Shown one piece after another: positions 17,812-26,145 of a stretch of DNA of 64,000 nt. The position numbers were made by a program, and so were the translations under genes. The DNA lies in contig NZ_AXAZ01000012.1 in the NCBI RefSeq assembly GCF_000473065.1, forward strand, positions 1 to 64,000. Reading direction: 5' to 3'. The first letter of the stretch is position 1, and every line of letters begins with the position of its first letter. The notes under the pieces are model-generated. The model was not told where the DNA came from. It made no database searches and was given only the letters and a program-made list of their open reading frames with translations. The DNA is from Bradyrhizobium sp. WSM1743 (lineage in GTDB: Bacteria; Pseudomonadota; Alphaproteobacteria; Rhizobiales; Xanthobacteraceae).

Positions 17812-19137
17812 ATGAGCAACACCGCTGAGGTCATCGCCGGCGCAACCGATCGCGCCGAAGCCGCGCCCATCACGCCCGCATTCCGCAAGCTCGTGGTCGC
17901 ATCCTCGCTCGGATCTGTCATCGAGCACTATGATTTCTTCATCTACGCCTTCACCGCTCCCATCGTGTTCGATCGCTTCTTCTTCCCGAAGATGGATTCG
18001 ACCGCGAGCATGCTGGCGGTATACGCGACCTTTGCAGTCGGCTTCGTCGCCCGGCCGCTCGGCGGTATGGTGTTCGGCCATTACGGCGACCAGCTCGGCC
18101 GCAAGGCGATGCTGACGATCACCTTCGTTCTGATGGGCGTCGCGAGTTTCCTGATCGGCTGCCTGCCGAGCTATGATTCGATCGGACTCCTGGCGCCGAT
18201 CGCGCTGGTCGCCTTGCGCTTCCTGCAGGGCTTTGCCTTCGGCGGTGAATACATGAATGCGGTGTCGCTGACGCTGGAGAATGCGCCATCGGCGAGGCGC
18301 GGCTTCTTCGCCTCCTTTGTCAACGCGTCCGGTCCGATCGGGGTGATCCTGGCCTCCGGCTTCATAGCTTTGCTCGGCTCTCTCTCGACGCCGCAGGATT
18401 TTGCACAATGGGTCTGGCGCGTGCCCTTCGTGCTGAGCCTTCTGCTGGTGGTGCTCGGCACCTATATCCGCCTCCAGGTCGATGAATCGACCCTGTTCAA
18501 GGCGGTGCAAGCCTCGGCCGCGCGACCGAAGGCACCGCTGCTCGACGTGGCGCGGTCGTGGAAGAAGTCGGTGCTGTTCGGCTGCTTCGCCAACATGGTG
18601 CACAGCACGTTCCAGTACATGAGCACGGTCTTTGTGCTCGGCTATGCCGTCAGGACGCTGGGCATGGCGCAAGCCAACGTCACTTTCGGCACCATGGTCG
18701 CCAACGTGCTGGAGATGTGCATGGTGCCGCTGATCGCGGCCTATTCGGACCGCTTTGGCCGCCGCCCGTTCATTGCGCTCGGCATCCTGCTGGCGGCGGC
18801 GTGGTACCCGATCTACTTCCAGCTCGTCGCGACCAAGGATCCGACGCTGCTGATCATCGGTCTCGTCGTCTCGATCGGCGTCATCCACGCCCTGATGTTC
18901 GCGCCGGAAGCGGCCTTTACGGCAGAGCTATTTCCGACGGAGGTTCGCGTCAGTGGCTCCTCCCTCGGCAAGCAGCTCGGCATCATCCTGGGCGGCGGCA
19001 TCGCGCCGCTGGTCGGCACCGCCCTGATGGGATCAAGCGGCAGCTTCACGCCTGTGATCCTCTATTTCGAGGCGATCGCGGCCTGCGCCTTCATCGGTAT
19101 CCTGCTCGCCCCGGAAAGCGCGAAACGCACGCTCTAG
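17812..19137 (+). CDS. MFS transporter, metabolite:H+ symporter (MHS) type
   Basis: This 441-residue, 12-helix transporter has the first cytoplasmic loop GGMVFGHYGDQLGRKAML, a classical MFS motif, and FGGEYMNAVSLTLENAP of the MHS group, which imports organic acids including aromatic acids. A strong GAGGGGAAA ribosome site precedes the ATG. It follows the ring-cleavage genes by 113 bases and probably imports their substrate. A small hairpin lies 12 bases after its stop. Confidence 0.88.
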   Translation: MSNTAEVIAGATDRAEAAPITPAFRKLVVASSLGSVIEHYDFFIYAFTAPIVFDRFFFPKMDSTASMLAVYATFAVGFVARPLGGMVFGHYGDQLGRKAMLTITFVLMGVASFLIGCLPSYDSIGLLAPIALVALRFLQGFAFGGEYMNAVSLTLENAPSARRGFFASFVNASGPIGVILASGFIALLGSLSTPQDFAQWVWRVPFVLSLLLVVLGTYIRLQVDESTLFKAVQASAARPKAPLLDVARSWKKSVLFGCFANMVHSTFQYMSTVFVLGYAVRTLGMAQANVTFGTMVANVLEMCMVPLIAAYSDRFGRRPFIALGILLAAAWYPIYFQLVATKDPTLLIIGLVVSIGVIHALMFAPEAAFTAELFPTEVRVSGSSLGKQLGIILGGGIAPLVGTALMGSSGSFTPVILYFEAIAACAFIGILLAPESAKRTL

Positions 19138-19149
19138 GCAGCGCGACCA

Positions 19150-19170
19150 CTGGAGCACCGCCAGCTCCAG
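19150..19170 (+). terminator. hairpin after the MHS transporter gene
   Basis: CTGGAGC and GCTCCAG form a 7-bp stem with a 7-base loop, starting 12 bases after the stop codon. No T-run follows, so it is only a possible terminator or mRNA-end stabiliser. Confidence 0.35.
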
Positions 19171-19248
19171 AGCGATTGCATCTCGCCAGCCGCCGCCCCC
19201 GACGCTTACGATCCCCGGTGACGATTCGACCGGCGCCGGGGAACCGCC

Positions 19249-20322
19249 ATGGGACAGAGATATCTGATTGCCGCAACCCTGACTGCTCTTGGCTGGCTCC
19301 TGACGGCGCCCGCCCTCGGACAGCAGGGTCCGCTCACCGCGCGGCAATCCGAGGCGCTCGCCACCTACGAGCGGGCGCTCGCCGACTTCAAATCCATCCT
19401 CGCCGAGCGGCGGCGCCAAATCGACGCGAAGGAGCCGCTGCCGAACCTGCCAGGACAGGCGCTCTATCTCGCGCGCGTCGCCGTGATCAGCAGCTACAAG
19501 GATCTCACCGACGCCATGCCGTCGCGGATCGGCCGGCCGAACAAGTTCGAGATTCCGCCGGCCTATTTCGATGCCGACATCGAGCCGCTGGTCGACGAAT
19601 ACGGAAAGCTGTTCGACCTCATGGAGGCGCCGCCGGCCAATGCGCAGAACTCGCCAACGCCGTTCAAGGACGTCGTCGATCTCGCGGTCGCGATTGCGCG
19701 CGCGAAGGGCCTTGCGCCTGAACATGCCGAGGCCGCGGGCCGCATCAGCCTCGGGCTGTTCTTTGCGGAGACCAACGGCAAGCAGAATGTCCGCAATGCG
19801 CGCTCGAACACCTATATGGGGAGCTTCCAGACCGGCCCCTCCGAAGACCGCAACGGTCGCAGGAAATGGGAGGCCATCAAGGGCGACATCGTCGCCATCG
19901 ATCCGGCGCTGAGTGCGCGCGACGACAAGGAAGAGGCGCGGGCCCGCGGCACTGACCATCGCTTCAACCACTGGACCAACGTGCGCGACGGCCTGATGAA
20001 CGCGCATGCCGACCTGTTTCGGGAGATACCTGGAATCGTGAGGACGCTGCCTGACCCGATCGACCAGATGAAGCTGTTCGAGCTGATCCAGATCGTTCCC
20101 ACCCCGACCAGGTCCGCGCTCAAATCGGGCGATCTCCTGAACTACAGGGTGTCCAGTCCCACGATCATGAAGCACCTGCGCAACAACAGCATTTTTGCTT
20201 TCGGACAGGCCGACCGGGCGCGCAGCTCGGCAAGCTACCGCGAGATCCTCGCTGCGATGTGGCTGTTCAATCGGAAGTTCGAGCGCGCGATGGCGAAGTA
20301 CGCGGAGATCAGGCCGCGCTGA
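19249..20322 (+). CDS. exported protein of unknown function, possible lysozyme-like fold
   Basis: This 357-residue protein has a signal peptide of about 25 residues (YLIAATLTALGWLLTAPALG, then QQ). The segment LGLFFAETNGKQNVRNARSN followed by TYMGSFQTG resembles the catalytic-Glu and GLMQ regions of lytic transglycosylases, with Glu in AETNG as the candidate acid. The rest is helical and charged. No family was recognised with certainty. It stands between the aromatic-acid transporter and an epimerase gene, with no clear operon link. Confidence 0.65.
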   Translation: MGQRYLIAATLTALGWLLTAPALGQQGPLTARQSEALATYERALADFKSILAERRRQIDAKEPLPNLPGQALYLARVAVISSYKDLTDAMPSRIGRPNKFEIPPAYFDADIEPLVDEYGKLFDLMEAPPANAQNSPTPFKDVVDLAVAIARAKGLAPEHAEAAGRISLGLFFAETNGKQNVRNARSNTYMGSFQTGPSEDRNGRRKWEAIKGDIVAIDPALSARDDKEEARARGTDHRFNHWTNVRDGLMNAHADLFREIPGIVRTLPDPIDQMKLFELIQIVPTPTRSALKSGDLLNYRVSSPTIMKHLRNNSIFAFGQADRARSSASYREILAAMWLFNRKFERAMAKYAEIRPR

Positions 20323-20327
20323 TGCAT

Positions 20328-20339
20328 CGGTTGCAACCG
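20328..20339. promoter_or_regulatory. 12-bp perfect palindrome
   Basis: CGGTTGCAACCG is its own reverse complement. It lies 6 bases after the exported-protein stop and about 50 bases before the epimerase-like gene. It could be an operator or a short hairpin. Confidence 0.3.
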
Positions 20340-20388
20340 CCAGTGGAGGTTGTAGTCTCGCGATCTCATCGGCGACACGGACCGTTGC

Positions 20389-21396
20389 ATGCGCATTCTC
20401 GTTCTCGGCGGCAGCCAGTTTCTCGGGCGCGCGATCGCAAGCCATGCTCGCGCCAGCGGTCATGACGTGACCTGCGCCGCCCGCGGCCTTACGGGGCCGA
20501 TGGCCGCGGGCGCGCGCTTTGTGCGGATCGATCGCGATGTCGCCGACGGTCTTGCGCCGCTCGCGGGTGAGAGATTCGACGCCGTGGTCGATGTCTCGCG
20601 TCATCCCGGCCAGGTCCGTCGCGCCGTCGCCGCGCTGAAGCGGCCGGGCGTGCATTGGACTTTCGTTTCGACGATCAGTGTCTATGCGGACAACCGCATC
20701 CCGGGGCAACGCGCCGACACGGCGCCGCTGCGCGAACCTGTTGCGGGGGAGATCGAGCACAGCACCGACGCCATCTATGGCGCAGCCAAGGTCGCTTGCG
20801 AGCAAGCAGTCGGCCACGATGCCTTCATCTGCCGCGCCGGCCTGATCGCCGGACCGGAGGACCCGACCGGACGGTTCGCCTACTGGCCGGCGCGGCTGGC
20901 GCGCGGCGGCGAGGTGCTGGCGCCGGGATCGCCGGAGGATGCCGTCCAATTCATCGACGTGCGCGATCTCGCGCAGTGGATCGTGCATGCGGCAGAGACC
21001 CGTCTCACCGGCATCTATGACGGGATCGGGCCAATTCGCTCGCGCGGCGAATTCCTGGCCGAGTGCGCATCCGCGCTGGGCGCGTCGTGCACGTTCACCT
21101 GGGTCGACCGTGCCTTTCTGGAAGCGCATGACGTGCGGCGCTGGGCGGGTCCGAAATCGCTGCCGCTGTGGCTGCCTCTGCCCGACTTCGCCGGCTTCAT
21201 GACGCGCGACACCTCGCCGGCGCGCGCGGCCGGCCTGACCTCGCGACCGCCGGGAGACACCGCGCGTGCTACGCTGCATTGGCTTCGCGCCAGCAAGGGA
21301 CTGGTCGTCGGTCTCACCGCCGAAGAAGAGAAGGACGTGCTTGACGCCTGGCATGCGCATCGTGCGCTTGGTGAAGAGCAGGACGATCGCATATGA
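20389..21396 (+). CDS. NAD-dependent epimerase/dehydratase-family protein
   Basis: This 335-residue extended-SDR protein has an N-terminal MRILVLGGSQFLGRAIASHA, a GGxxFLG variant of the nucleotide-binding motif. A YxxxK-type catalytic pair lies in AIYGAAKVACEQ. This sequence type resembles atypical short-chain proteins related to plant CSP41 and isoflavone-reductase-like enzymes. The substrate is not predictable and there is no clear operon partner. Confidence 0.8.
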   Translation: MRILVLGGSQFLGRAIASHARASGHDVTCAARGLTGPMAAGARFVRIDRDVADGLAPLAGERFDAVVDVSRHPGQVRRAVAALKRPGVHWTFVSTISVYADNRIPGQRADTAPLREPVAGEIEHSTDAIYGAAKVACEQAVGHDAFICRAGLIAGPEDPTGRFAYWPARLARGGEVLAPGSPEDAVQFIDVRDLAQWIVHAAETRLTGIYDGIGPIRSRGEFLAECASALGASCTFTWVDRAFLEAHDVRRWAGPKSLPLWLPLPDFAGFMTRDTSPARAAGLTSRPPGDTARATLHWLRASKGLVVGLTAEEEKDVLDAWHAHRALGEEQDDRI

Positions 21397-21421
21397 CCTG
21401 TGGCAGCTGCCTGTGCGCACG

Positions 21422-21465
21422 CCTCGTCCTTCGAGACGGCGCTTACGCGCCTCCTCAGGATGAGG
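21422..21465. repeat. short dispersed palindromic repeat, family E
   Basis: The ends CCTCGTCCTTCGAG and CTCCTCAGGATGAGG enclose a GGCGCTTACGCGCC-like centre. It looks like a known class of short rhizobial intergenic palindromes, but only one copy is seen here. It lies upstream of the RND adaptor gene. Confidence 0.5.
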
Positions 21466-21515
21466 CTAAATAACTGTCAAAGACACACCGCCCGTTGCGG
21501 CGCAAGGCCTGCGAC

Positions 21516-21531
21516 CACCATGGCTATGGTG
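21516..21531. promoter_or_regulatory. inverted repeat upstream of the RND pump genes
   Basis: CACCAT-GGCT-ATGGTG is a perfect 6-bp inverted repeat, 64 bases before the adaptor start at 21595. It is a plausible operator for a regulator encoded elsewhere; no regulator gene adjoins the pump. Confidence 0.35.
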
Positions 21532-21594
21532 TTCCACGGCCGGGCATTTGTTGGTAGCCTGCCGCACCGACAGACAGCAACCGGGGGCCACCGA

Positions 21595-22788
21595 ATGACG
21601 CGCGCGAATCCCGCATCTCCCGCACGAGGTAGGAAAGCGTGGAGTCATGTCGGGCGGGTTTTGGCAACGGCAACCGCCGTGATCGCACTCACCGGCTGTG
21701 AGGACAAGAACACGTTCGTGGCGCCGCCGCCGCCCAAGGTCGACGTCGCGACGCCCGTGCAGCGTCCTGTGACGCGCTACATCGAGGCCACCGGCAACAC
21801 CGCGCCGATCAAGAGCGTCGATCTGGTCGCGCGCGTGCAGGGCTTTCTGCAATCGATCGACTATCAGGACGGCACCTTCGTCAAGCAGGGCACCCAGCTG
21901 TTCACGATCGAGCCGGAGACCTACAAGCTCAAGCTCGAGCAGGCGCAGGCGGCCGAAACCGGCGCGCAGGCCTCGCTGCGGCAGGCGGAAGCCGACTACA
22001 AGCGGCAGGCCGAACTGGTGCAGCGCCAGGCGGTCTCGCAAGCCACGCTCGACACCTCGACCTCGAACCGCGACAACGCCCAGGCCAATCTCCAGCAGGC
22101 TCAGGCCAACACCAAGCTCGCCGAAGTCAATTACGGCTACACCAAGGTCACGGCGCCGTTCGACGGCGTCGTCAGCGCGCACATGGTCTCGATCGGCGAG
22201 CTCGTCGGCGTCTCCTCGCCGACCCAGCTCGCCACCATCGTCGCGATGGACCCGATCTTTGTGAACTTCACCGTCAACGAGCAGGACGTGCTGCGCATCC
22301 GCGCCGAGGCGGCGCGCCGCGGGCTGACGCCCACCGACCTCAAGCAGTTTCCGATTCAGATCGGCCTCCAGACCGAGACCGGCTACCCGCATCAGGGGGA
22401 TCTCGATTATGTCTCGCCGACCCTCAACCAGTCGACGGGCACGCTGGCGGTGCGCGGCCTCGTTCCCAACGACAAGCGGGTGCTGCTGCCCGGCTATTTC
22501 GTCCGGGTCCGCGTGCCCTTCGACCAGGAGAAGAGCGCCCTGCTCGTTCCTGATACTGCGCTCGGCAGCGATCAGGGCGGCCGCTATCTGCTCGTGGTCA
22601 ACGGCGACAACATTGTCGAGCAGCGCAAGGTGCAGATCGGCCCCGTCGATAACGGCCTGCGCGTGATCGAGAGCGGCCTGAAGCCGGAGGACCGCGTGGT
22701 GATCGCGGGGCTGCTGCGCGTCATCCCGGGCCAGAAGATCGACCCGCAAGCGACGAAGATCGACCAGTCCCAGGCGTCTGCCAAGTAG
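21595..22788 (+). CDS. RND efflux pump periplasmic adaptor lipoprotein (AcrA/MexA family)
   Basis: This 397-residue membrane-fusion protein starts at the ATG at 21595. A lipobox ending ALTGC puts the lipidated Cys at residue 35. Then come the barrel-sandwich/lipoyl half (VDLVARVQGFLQSIDYQDGT), a Gln/Ala-rich coiled-coil hairpin (about 115-180) and the second lipoyl half (YTKVTAPFDGVVSAHMV). The longer upstream frame was rejected because it would bury the lipobox. It sits 12 bases before the inner-membrane pump gene and bridges that pump to an outer-membrane channel encoded elsewhere. Confidence 0.92.
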   Translation: MTRANPASPARGRKAWSHVGRVLATATAVIALTGCEDKNTFVAPPPPKVDVATPVQRPVTRYIEATGNTAPIKSVDLVARVQGFLQSIDYQDGTFVKQGTQLFTIEPETYKLKLEQAQAAETGAQASLRQAEADYKRQAELVQRQAVSQATLDTSTSNRDNAQANLQQAQANTKLAEVNYGYTKVTAPFDGVVSAHMVSIGELVGVSSPTQLATIVAMDPIFVNFTVNEQDVLRIRAEAARRGLTPTDLKQFPIQIGLQTETGYPHQGDLDYVSPTLNQSTGTLAVRGLVPNDKRVLLPGYFVRVRVPFDQEKSALLVPDTALGSDQGGRYLLVVNGDNIVEQRKVQIGPVDNGLRVIESGLKPEDRVVIAGLLRVIPGQKIDPQATKIDQSQASAK

Positions 22789-22800
22789 GAGCCGCCGGCC

Positions 22801-25800
22801 ATGATCTCAAAGTTCTTCATCGAGCGACCGGTCCTCTCGAACGTCATCGCGCTGCTGATGATCCTGATCGGCGGCGTCGCGCTGTTCAATCTCGCCATCG
22901 CGCAATACCCCGACGTGGTGCCGCCGACGGTGCAGGTCACCACGCGCTATCCCGGCGCCAGCGCCAAGACCGTGATCGACACAGTGGCCTTGCCGATCGA
23001 GCAGCAGGTCAACGGCGTCGAGGACATGCTGTACATGCAGTCCTACAGCGGCTCGGACGGCACCTACACGCTGACCGTGACGTTCAAGATCGGCACCGAC
23101 CTCAACTTCGCGCAGGTGCTGGTGCAGAACCGCGTCTCCAGCGCGCTGTCGCAATTGCCGCAGGCGGTGCAGAACCAGGGCGTCACCGTGCAGAAGCGGT
23201 CGACCTCGATCCTCTTGTTCGTGACGCTGACCTCGCCGGATGCAAGGTACGACAGCTTGTACTTAAGCAACTATGCCACCATCAACATTCGTGACGAACT
23301 CTCGCGCCTCCCCGGCGTCGGCAACGTCACCGTGTTCGGCGCCGGCCAGTACTCGATGCGGATCTGGCTCGATCCCAACAAGCTGCAAGTCCGAGGTCTC
23401 GTGCCGCAGGATGTCATCCAGGCGATCCAGCAGCAGAGCCAGCAGGTCTCGGCCGGCCAGGTCGGTGCGCCGCCGACGCCGCCGGGACAGGCGTTCCAGT
23501 ACACGCTCAACGTCAACGGACGGCTCGACGACGCCAGCCAGTTCGAGAACATCATCGTCAAGTCAGGCACCAGCGGCGACGTCACGCGGGTGCGCGACGT
23601 CGGCTGGGTCGAGCTCGGCGCGCAGACCTACAGCCAGATCTTCTCGCTCAACAAGCAGCCGGCGGTCGGCATCGGCGTGTTCCAGTCGCCCGGCGCCAAC
23701 GCGCTCCAGGTCGAGCAGGCCGTCGAGAAGAAGATGGCCGAGCTCGCCAAGCGCTTCCCGGAAGGGATCAAATACGACACGCCATTCGATACCACCAAGT
23801 TCGTGGAAGCCTCGGTGCACGAGGTCTACATGACCTTGATCGAGGCCGGCCTGCTCGTGCTGGTCGTGATCCTGGTGTTCCTGCAGGACTGGCGCGCGAT
23901 GCTGGTGCCGGCGACGACCGTGCCTGTCACCATCATCGGCGCGTTCGCCGCGATGGCGGCGCTCGGCTTCACCATCAACATGTCGACGCTGTTCGCGATC
24001 GTGCTCGCGATCGGCATCGTGGTCGACGACGCCATCGTCGTGGTCGAAGGCGCCGCCCACAACATCGAGCAGGGCATGAACGGCCACGACGCCGCGATCA
24101 AGGCGATGGACCAGCTGTTCGCGCCGATCGTCGGCATCACCCTGGTGCTGATCTCGGTATTTCTGCCGGCCTCGTTCCTCGCAGGACTCACCGGCCGCAT
24201 CTATTCGCAATTCGCGCTGGTGATCGCCGCGACTGCGCTGCTCTCCGCCATCAACGCCGCGACCTTGAAACCGACGCAATGCGCGCTGTGGCTGCGGCCG
24301 GCGGTGCCGCCGGAGCAGCGCAATTTCTTCTATAGGGGTTTCAATGCGGTCTACAACCGCGTCGAGCGTGGCTACACAAGGCTGATCACGTTCCTCGTGA
24401 AGCACGCCACCATCTCGGTCGCGTTCGCCCTGCTGGTCATCGGCGCCAGCGGCTATGGCCTGTCGCGGGTGCCGACCGGCTTCCTGCCGATCGAGGACCA
24501 GGGCTATCTGATCGCCGCCGTGCAACTGCCCGACGGCGCCGCGCTGGAGCGGACGCAAGCCGTGCTCGACCGAGCGAGCGGGCTGATCAAGGACACGCCA
24601 GGCGTGGCGCAGGTCATCACCATCGCCGGCATCTCCGCGCTCGACAACAGCGCCAGCCTCGCCAATGCCGGCGTCGCCTACATCATCCTGAAGGACTGGG
24701 ACGCCCGCAAGGGTCCCGGCGAGGATCTGCGCTCGCTGGTGTACGGGCTGAACGACAAGCTCGCGACCATCATGGAGGCGCGCACCATCGTGCTGCCGCC
24801 GCCGCCGATCCAGGGCATCGGCAACGCCGCCGGATTCTCGATGCAGGTTGAGCTGCGCGACGGCAACAGCGATTTCGCCAAGCTGCAGGCCATCACCGGT
24901 GCGATGGTCTCTAACGCCCAGAGCCAGAGCGCGCTGCAGCGCGTGCAATCCTCGTTCCGCTCCTCGGTGCCGCAATTCAACGTCGAGATCGACCGCATCA
25001 AGACCCAGACCCTGCACGTGACGACGGATCAGGTGTTCTCGGCGCTGTCGACCTATCTCGGCTCGTCCTATGTCAACCAGTTCAACAAGTTCGGCCGCGT
25101 GTTCCAGGTCTACACCCAGGCCGATCCAGCCTTCCGCGTCACCGAGCGCGACATCGCCAACATGCAGGTGCGCAACTCGAACGGCGACATGATCCCGATC
25201 GGCACCGTCGCCAAGATCACGCCGGCGACCGGGCCATCGCTGATCAGCCTCTATAACCTCTATCCGTCCTCGACCGTGATCGGCCTGCCGGCGCAGGGCT
25301 ACTCCTCCGGCCAGTCGCTGAAGCTGATGGAGGAGATCGCGGACAAGACGCTGCCGCCGGGCACCGGCTATGAATGGACCGCGATGTCCTACCAGGAGAA
25401 GGCCGTCTCGAACCAGATCTACTGGGTGTTCGGCCTTGCCATGCTGCTGGTCTATCTCGTGCTCGCCGGCCAGTACGAGAGCTGGTACGCGCCGATCTCG
25501 GTGATCCTCGCCGTGCCGCTGTCGCTGCTCGGGCCGATGCTGATCCTCTCCGGGCTCAAGATCGACAACAACCTCTATTGCCAGATCGGCCTGATCCTTT
25601 TGATCGCGCTCTCGGCCAAGAACGCCATCCTGATCGTCGAGGTCGGGCTCGAGCTGCACGGCCGCGATGGCAAGCCGCTCCTGGAGTCCGCGATCGAAGC
25701 CGCGCGCGCCCGCTTCCGCCCGATCCTGATGACCTCGTTCGCCTTCATCCTCGGTGTCGTGCCGCTGGTGCTCGCGACCGGCGCCGGTGCCAGCGCGCGC

Positions 25801-25953
25801 AAGTCGATCGGCATCACGGTGTTCTCGGGCATGCTGGCCTCGACCTGCCTTGCGGTGCTGTTCGTGCCGGCCTTCTTCGTGGTGGTGCAGCGCTTCGAGA
25901 ACTGGCGTGCGTCGAAGAAGGTGGCGAAGGCAGTGGCGGAGGTGAAGGCTTAA
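22801..25953 (+). CDS. RND multidrug efflux permease (AcrB/MexB, HAE1 family)
   Basis: This 1050-residue protein is full length for HAE1 pumps, starting MISKFFIERPVLSNVIALLM. The proton-relay aspartates lie in transmembrane helix 4 (GIVVDDAIVVVEG) and the essential lysine in helix 10 (LLIALSAKNAILIVEVG). Two large periplasmic loops carry porter-domain motifs such as GVGNVTVFG. It extrudes hydrophobic or amphiphilic compounds using proton motive force together with the adaptor. No outer-membrane factor is encoded nearby. Confidence 0.95.
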   Translation: MISKFFIERPVLSNVIALLMILIGGVALFNLAIAQYPDVVPPTVQVTTRYPGASAKTVIDTVALPIEQQVNGVEDMLYMQSYSGSDGTYTLTVTFKIGTDLNFAQVLVQNRVSSALSQLPQAVQNQGVTVQKRSTSILLFVTLTSPDARYDSLYLSNYATINIRDELSRLPGVGNVTVFGAGQYSMRIWLDPNKLQVRGLVPQDVIQAIQQQSQQVSAGQVGAPPTPPGQAFQYTLNVNGRLDDASQFENIIVKSGTSGDVTRVRDVGWVELGAQTYSQIFSLNKQPAVGIGVFQSPGANALQVEQAVEKKMAELAKRFPEGIKYDTPFDTTKFVEASVHEVYMTLIEAGLLVLVVILVFLQDWRAMLVPATTVPVTIIGAFAAMAALGFTINMSTLFAIVLAIGIVVDDAIVVVEGAAHNIEQGMNGHDAAIKAMDQLFAPIVGITLVLISVFLPASFLAGLTGRIYSQFALVIAATALLSAINAATLKPTQCALWLRPAVPPEQRNFFYRGFNAVYNRVERGYTRLITFLVKHATISVAFALLVIGASGYGLSRVPTGFLPIEDQGYLIAAVQLPDGAALERTQAVLDRASGLIKDTPGVAQVITIAGISALDNSASLANAGVAYIILKDWDARKGPGEDLRSLVYGLNDKLATIMEARTIVLPPPPIQGIGNAAGFSMQVELRDGNSDFAKLQAITGAMVSNAQSQSALQRVQSSFRSSVPQFNVEIDRIKTQTLHVTTDQVFSALSTYLGSSYVNQFNKFGRVFQVYTQADPAFRVTERDIANMQVRNSNGDMIPIGTVAKITPATGPSLISLYNLYPSSTVIGLPAQGYSSGQSLKLMEEIADKTLPPGTGYEWTAMSYQEKAVSNQIYWVFGLAMLLVYLVLAGQYESWYAPISVILAVPLSLLGPMLILSGLKIDNNLYCQIGLILLIALSAKNAILIVEVGLELHGRDGKPLLESAIEAARARFRPILMTSFAFILGVVPLVLATGAGASARKSIGITVFSGMLASTCLAVLFVPAFFVVVQRFENWRASKKVAKAVAEVKA

Positions 25954-25996
25954 GAGCCGCTGGGTCGGATGGACCGTGCCGCGCGCTCAGTGTAAC

Positions 25997-26115
25997 CTTT
26001 CCCGCGTGCGGGAGAGGTCGGCGCGCAGCGCCGGGTGAGGGCTTTCTCCTCTGGGAGACTGTCCCAATGCGGAGACAGCCCTCTCCCCGGCCCTCTCCCG
26101 CAAGCGGGAGAGGGG
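25997..26115. repeat. palindromic intergenic repeat, family B
   Basis: Hairpin arms TTTCCCGCGTGCGGGAGAGG and CCTCTCCCGCAAGCGGGAGA flank a spacer with GCGCGCAGCGCC. It lies between convergent genes (RND pump and antiporter), where it may serve as a bidirectional terminator. Same family as 3322-3440 and 51277-51420. Confidence 0.85.
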
Positions 26116-26145
26116 GTGCACCGTCCGCGCAGATATAGCTTGCCC

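Noticed and set aside
19033..21420. 795-codon minus-strand frame spanning three plus-strand genes
   Set aside because: It covers intergenic regions and genes with recognised starts and motifs on the other strand, and its product has no recognisable domain.
23563..25659. 698-codon minus-strand frame opposite the RND pump gene
   Set aside because: Same artefact; the plus strand encodes a full-length HAE1 permease with all key residues.
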